A DNA stretch of 57,790 nucleotides from Deltaproteobacteria bacterium (lineage in GTDB: Bacteria > Desulfobacterota > Desulfarculia > Desulfarculales > Desulfarculaceae): contig JAHLLK010000031.1 in NCBI GenBank assembly GCA_020444165.1, positions 1-57,790 on the forward strand, read 5' to 3'. The notes beneath the pieces are model-generated. The model was given only the letters and a program-made list of their open reading frames with translations. It had not been told where the DNA came from and searched no databases. Position 1 is the first letter of the stretch. Each line of letters opens with the position of its first letter. The position numbers and the translations under genes are program-made. Of this stretch, positions 53,142 to 57,790 are shown in pieces.

Positions 53142-53891
53142 CTATTCCAGGGTGGCCAGGAGCTCGTCGTCGATGTCGAAGTTGGCGTAGACGTTCTGCA
53201 CGTCGTCCAGATCGTCCAGGGCCTCCATGAGCTTCACCACCCGGCCGGCTTCCCCGGCTTCGGTGAGGGCCACCGTGGTGCTGGGCAGCTTGGTCACCTC
53301 GGCGCTCTGGGGCTCGGCCCCCGCCTGCTCAAGGGCCTCGGACACCGCGTTGAAGTCCGTGGGCTCGCAGTACACGGCCCAGATGTCGTCCTCGTCCTTG
53401 ACGTCCTCGGCTCCGGCCTCCAAAGCCATCTCCAACATCTTCTCCTCGTCAAAGGCGGCCTTGTCAAAGGTGAACAGGCCCTTCTGCTCGAAGAGATAGG
53501 ACACGGCGCCGGCTTTGGCCAGGGCGCCGCCCCGCTTGGTGAAGACGTGGCGCACGTCGGCCGCGGTGCGGTTCTTGTTGTCGGTCAGCACTTCCACCAG
53601 GAAGGCCACCCCGCCGGGCCCGTAGCCCTCGTAGGTGATCTCGTCGTAGTTGACGCCGTCCAGATCGCCACTGCCCTTTTTGACCGCCTTGTCAATGTTG
53701 TCCTTGGGCATGTTGGCGGCTTTGGCCGCGGCCACGGCCGTTCTGAGCCTGGGGTTCATCTCGATGTCGCCGCCGCCCATTTTGGCGGCCACCGTGATTT
53801 CGCGCATCAGACGGGTAAAGATCTTGCCCCGCTTGGCGTCGGCCGCGCCTTTCTTGCGCTTGATGGTGCTCCATTTGGAGTGGCCACTCAT
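53142..53891 (-). CDS. yebC: YebC/PmpR-family protein
   Basis: 249 residues, beginning [20 protein letters not shown], the family hallmark. [40 protein letters not shown] and [17 protein letters not shown] follow. Family members are transcriptional regulators in some bacteria and, in recent work, ribosome-associated factors helping translation of proline-rich stretches. AGGAGAGAG precedes ATG 53891. It lies between rlmE and ruvC with very short gaps (9 and 4 bases), so the four genes form one operon. Confidence 0.95.
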   Translation of the reverse strand: MSGHSKWSTIKRKKGAADAKRGKIFTRLMREITVAAKMGGGDIEMNPRLRTAVAAAKAANMPKDNIDKAVKKGSGDLDGVNYDEITYEGYGPGGVAFLVEVLTDNKNRTAADVRHVFTKRGGALAKAGAVSYLFEQKGLFTFDKAAFDEEKMLEMALEAGAEDVKDEDDIWAVYCEPTDFNAVSEALEQAGAEPQSAEVTKLPSTTVALTEAGEAGRVVKLMEALDDLDDVQNVYANFDIDDELLATLE

Positions 53892-53900
53892 AGCTCTCTC

Positions 53901-54527
53901 CTAGGAAAGGTGGTTCCCCGGGGGGGCTGGTGCCTTGCGTCCCCGCCCCAGGATATAGATTTCCTTGCTCTCCGCCCGCGAGGAGGGCGGCTTGTGTCCC
54001 TTGCCCATGCTAAAGGCCGTCTTGACCCGACGGATCACCTGGTCCACCCCCGGCCCGGCAAAGACCTTGGCCAGGAAGCTGCCCCCCGGGGCCAGGGTGG
54101 CCAGGGCCAGCTCCAGGGCCGCTTCGGTCAGGGCCAGGCTCCGGAGCTCGTCGGCATGGCGCACGCCGGTGGTCTTGGGGGCCACGTCGGAGAGCACCAA
54201 GTCGAACACCGGCGGCTGGTCCGGGTCCAAGCCCAGGTCGGCCGGGGCGGTCTCCAGCAGGTCGGCCTCCAGGAACTCCACCCAGGGCGGGGTGGCCACC
54301 GTGGGCGGCTTCAGGTCCAGGCCCAGCACCCGGCCCTGGGGCCCCACTTTGGCCGCAGCATACTGCAGCCAGCTTCCGGGGTGACATCCCAGGTCCAGCA
54401 CTCTTTGGCCGGGTTTCAAAAGGCTGTAGCGGCGATCCATGTCTTGCAGCTTATAGACGCTGCGCGCCGCGTATCCTTCCTTTTTCGCCCGGTGATAGTA
54501 GGCATCCGTCTTGGTTCGGTGGGCCAT
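53901..54527 (-). CDS. rlmE: 23S rRNA (uridine-2'-O)-methyltransferase RlmE (FtsJ/RrmJ)
   Basis: 208 residues. It uses S-adenosylmethionine to methylate U2552 of 23S rRNA late in ribosome assembly. AYYHRAKKEGYAARSVYKLQ contains the first catalytic lysine; the SAM loop is VLDLGCHPGSWLQYAA; VLSDVAP, FLAKVF and SKEIYILGRG supply the other K-D-K-E positions. ATG 54527 has no strong ribosome site. First gene of the minus-strand cluster; its promoter should lie between 54528 and about 54620, but I cannot assign one. Confidence 0.94.
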   Translation of the reverse strand: MAHRTKTDAYYHRAKKEGYAARSVYKLQDMDRRYSLLKPGQRVLDLGCHPGSWLQYAAAKVGPQGRVLGLDLKPPTVATPPWVEFLEADLLETAPADLGLDPDQPPVFDLVLSDVAPKTTGVRHADELRSLALTEAALELALATLAPGGSFLAKVFAGPGVDQVIRRVKTAFSMGKGHKPPSSRAESKEIYILGRGRKAPAPPGNHLS

Positions 54528-54576
54528 GGCCAGATGAATCTAGCACAGGCCCCGTTGGCCGGCAAGGGCCGGGTGC

Positions 54577-54644
54577 GGCCCAAAAGCCCCGTACCCGGAG
54601 GCTTTTGGGCCGGCCGGGGGAGCAGGAGGTTTTTTTGGGGGCAG
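54577..54644. repeat. 12-bp hairpin followed by a GGAGGTTTTTTTGGGGG element
   Basis: GGCCCAAAAGCC (54577-54588) and GGCTTTTGGGCC (54600-54611) form a 12-bp stem. GGAGGTTTTTTTGGGGGCAG at 54625-54644 is a fourth, looser copy of the T-run/G-run element. Both lie between the divergent rlmE and groES genes. Confidence 0.55.
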
Positions 54645-54667
54645 ACGCGATTTTTTGGGGTCCGGGG

Positions 54668-54696
54668 TTGCAAAGCCAGCGGGTGGTACTTAATAT
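54668..54696 (+). promoter_or_regulatory. groESL promoter
   Basis: TTGCAA (54668-54673) and TAATAT (54691-54696), 17 bases apart, place the start near 54704, directly at the CIRCE operator. Confidence 0.8.
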
Positions 54697-54705
54697 CCGC
54701 TTGTG

Positions 54706-54732
54706 TTAGCACTCTCCGCGAGGGAGTGCTAA
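54706..54732 (+). promoter_or_regulatory. CIRCE operator for HrcA
   Basis: TTAGCACTC, nine bases, GAGTGCTAA: a perfect consensus CIRCE inverted repeat. HrcA repressor bound here would block groESL until heat or unfolded protein removes it. hrcA itself is not in the window. Confidence 0.97.
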
Positions 54733-54832
54733 CGGCTGCGGGGAGGCCCACCTATGGCGGCGCGACCCGGCCCGCTAAAGAAAATATTGTCATAAGCACA
54801 CAGTCAATCAAGTTTAACAAGGAGAAAGGCCC

Positions 54833-55120
54833 ATGAACATCAAACCGTTGCAGGACCGCGTCATTGTAAAACGGTTGGACGAGGAAGAGAAGACCGCGGG
54901 CGGCATCATCATCCCCGACACCGCCAAGGAAAAGCCCCAACAGGGCAAGATTCTGGCCGTGGGCCCCGGCAAGGTTCTGGACAGCGGCACCAAGGTCGAG
55001 CTGACCGTGAAGGTCGGCGACACCGTGCTGTTCGGCAAGTACGCCGGCAGCGAGGTGAAGATCGGCGTCGACGAAGTGCTGATCATGCGCGAGGACGACA
55101 TCCTGGGCATCGTCGAGTAG
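54833..55120 (+). CDS. groES: co-chaperonin GroES
   Basis: 95 residues. The heptameric lid of the GroEL chamber. [20 protein letters not shown], the mobile loop region [20 protein letters not shown] and [16 protein letters not shown] are all standard. AAGGAG precedes ATG 54833. It is followed by groEL after 66 bases under the same CIRCE-controlled promoter. Confidence 0.98.
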   Translation: MNIKPLQDRVIVKRLDEEEKTAGGIIIPDTAKEKPQQGKILAVGPGKVLDSGTKVELTVKVGDTVLFGKYAGSEVKIGVDEVLIMREDDILGIVE

Positions 55121-55186
55121 CCCGGTTCCGGACACCTTTTTCCATTCAATATCTTTAAAAGATAAGATTCCAGGAGGATTCCACTC

Positions 55187-56830
<1,644 letters not shown>

Positions 56831-56837
56831 AAAGCCT

Positions 56838-56924
56838 GGCGGGAGGCCCTGGGGCTTCCCGCCGCGTTCTTGCCTTTGGCGAGATATTGGGACGGCTCCC
56901 CTCCGGGGGGCCGTCCCTTTTTTT
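56838..56924 (+). terminator. groESL terminator region (two hairpins, T7 tail)
   Basis: A first hairpin, GGCGGGAGGCC/GGCTTCCCGCC (56841-56863 region), is followed by a stronger one at 56889-56917 (GGGACGGC..GCCGTCCC) with seven T at 56918-56924. Confidence 0.85.
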
Positions 56925-57191
56925 GCCTGGTTCGGCTCACGCGCCGGTTTGACCGGCTAGGCCGGCCTGGGCTACCATTTGGCTCAGGAGGAGGTTTCTT
57001 CTGGCGGGGAGCCGGGGGAGACCCGGAGCCTGCCCGTTTTCCTCCCCGCCCGGCGGTGGGCGGTAGGGAAAAGAAGCGCCCCACCCGCCGGCCCCCGGCG
57101 CCGCCCGGCCCCGAACCGGCGACGCTGGTTCCGCGATCCCTCAACCCATGGGCCCTGGCCGGCTCCCGGCCGGTTGAAGGAGAAGATGGTC
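56925..57191. other. intergenic region before the repeat-protein gene
   Basis: 267 bases, GC-rich, no gene recognised. There is an isolated AGGAGGAGG at about 56989-56997 with no start codon placed after it. No clear promoter was found. The last bases carry the GAAGGAG ribosome site of the next gene. Confidence 0.45.
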
Positions 57192-57590
57192 ATGAAAAAA
57201 CTCGCGAGTTGCCTGGCTTTGGGGGCCCTCTTGGCCCTGACCGCCGTTCCGGTGGGGGCGGAAGGGACCGTCACCCCCGGCGAGGTGGCCAAGGAGGCCC
57301 AGGAGACCGGCAAGGCCGCCTGGGAGCTGGGCAAGGAGAAGAGCCAGGAAGCCTACCAGGAGGGCAAGCAGGCCTCCCAGGACGCCTATCAGCAGGGCAA
57401 GGCAGCTTCCAAGGAGGCCTGGAAGGAAGGCAAGCAGGCCTCCCAGGAGGCTTATCAGCAAGGCAAGGCCGCTTCCAAGGAGGCCTGGAAGGAAGGCAAG
57501 GAAGCTGCCCAGGACGCCTGGCAAAGCGGTTTGAAGGCCAGCAAGGAGGCCTTGGAGAGGACGCGGAAGGCCCTGGAGGAGGCCAAGTGA
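57192..57590 (+). CDS. small secreted protein of 11-residue amphipathic repeats (LEA/apolipoprotein-like)
   Basis: 132 residues from ATG 57192, eight bases after AAGGAG; a second ATG at 57186 is too close to that site. The signal peptide MKKLASCLALGALLALTAVP ends near VGA-EG. From about residue 45 the protein is a string of 11-residue units, alternately of the type GKQASQEAYQQ and GKAASKEAWKE, so the DNA has 66-bp periodic near-repeats. Lys/Glu/Gln on one face and Ala/Trp/Tyr on the other would form a long amphipathic helix, as in group-3 LEA, apolipoprotein or synuclein-type proteins. A role in envelope or stress protection is an inference; no enzyme motif is seen. Confidence 0.8.
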   Translation: MKKLASCLALGALLALTAVPVGAEGTVTPGEVAKEAQETGKAAWELGKEKSQEAYQEGKQASQDAYQQGKAASKEAWKEGKQASQEAYQQGKAASKEAWKEGKEAAQDAWQSGLKASKEALERTRKALEEAK

Positions 57591-57790
57591 GGCCGATGCA
57601 CGGTGTATATAAAAGTATTGAAGTATTTACAGTAAGTTACGCAACGGTTTATCGGTTCATTGTAGGCAACCGGCCTCAGGCGGGCCGAGGATGGCCCGCC
57701 AATCCACGAGTCTGAAAGGCAAGTTATTTGTGGGTCTTGGCAAAACCCGGGCCCCCGGCAAGCTCTGCTTGCTGGGGTGGAGTCACGTTT
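57591..57790. other. AT-rich terminal region, possible promoter and hairpin
   Basis: 57604-57665 is strikingly AT-rich for this genome. TTTACA (57626-57631) and TTTATC (57648-57653) are 16 bases apart and could promote a gene beyond the window. A hairpin CCCCGGCAAGC-TCT-GCTTGCTGGGG (one G-T pair) lies at 57753-57777. Confidence 0.4.

Overview
The window is very GC-rich DNA from a Gram-negative bacterium. Outer-membrane and TonB-type proteins, a TAXI-type TRAP transporter, a single-chain [4Fe-4S] L-serine ammonia-lyase, a ModE-type regulator and HrcA/CIRCE-controlled groESL together suggest a deltaproteobacterial (Desulfobacterota) anaerobe, possibly Desulfarculus-like. That placement is an inference from gene content only. 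No tRNA, rRNA, CRISPR array or insertion sequence was recognised.

Layout. 1-9765 holds assorted genes: a partial membrane glycosyltransferase (minus), a DUF3795 protein, an NTF2/SnoaL-like protein, a frameshifted MNT-type nucleotidyltransferase with a possible HEPN remnant, L-serine ammonia-lyase, and a large hybrid sensor histidine kinase.

9769-41424 is the striking part: about 31.7 kb holding eleven head-to-tail paralogues, all on the minus strand and called array genes A to K here. Each encodes a secreted protein of about 930-950 residues with one plan: signal peptide, seven PD40/TolB-like propeller repeats, a GPFLE-marked junction and jelly-roll-like domain, three DUF5648-like repeats (MYRAYN..YHFFT, LYNPNSGRHYYT, LYHPxIGTHLYT), a low-complexity linker and FG-GAP/VCBS calcium-binding repeats. 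The C-terminal halves are mosaics of nearly identical blocks shared between neighbours, while the propellers differ. H has only three blades, and I has lost its FG-GAP domain through a deletion plus a frameshift.

41540-44669 is a TRAP-TAXI transporter operon (minus). 45120-46991 is a TPR/O-GlcNAc-transferase-like protein (plus). 47296-51868 holds a ModE-type DNA-binding protein, a TonB-dependent receptor and two membrane proteins resembling CcsA/ResC and ResB, with an unusual set of RNA hairpins and a ModE-like operator. 52026-54527 is a minus-strand cluster rlmE-yebC-ruvC-ruvA without ruvB. 54668-56830 is groESL with a clear promoter and CIRCE operator. 57192-57590 is a small secreted protein made of 11-residue amphipathic repeats. 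A short GAAGTTTTTT..GGGGG element with G-rich hairpins recurs between genes in the right-hand 8 kb.
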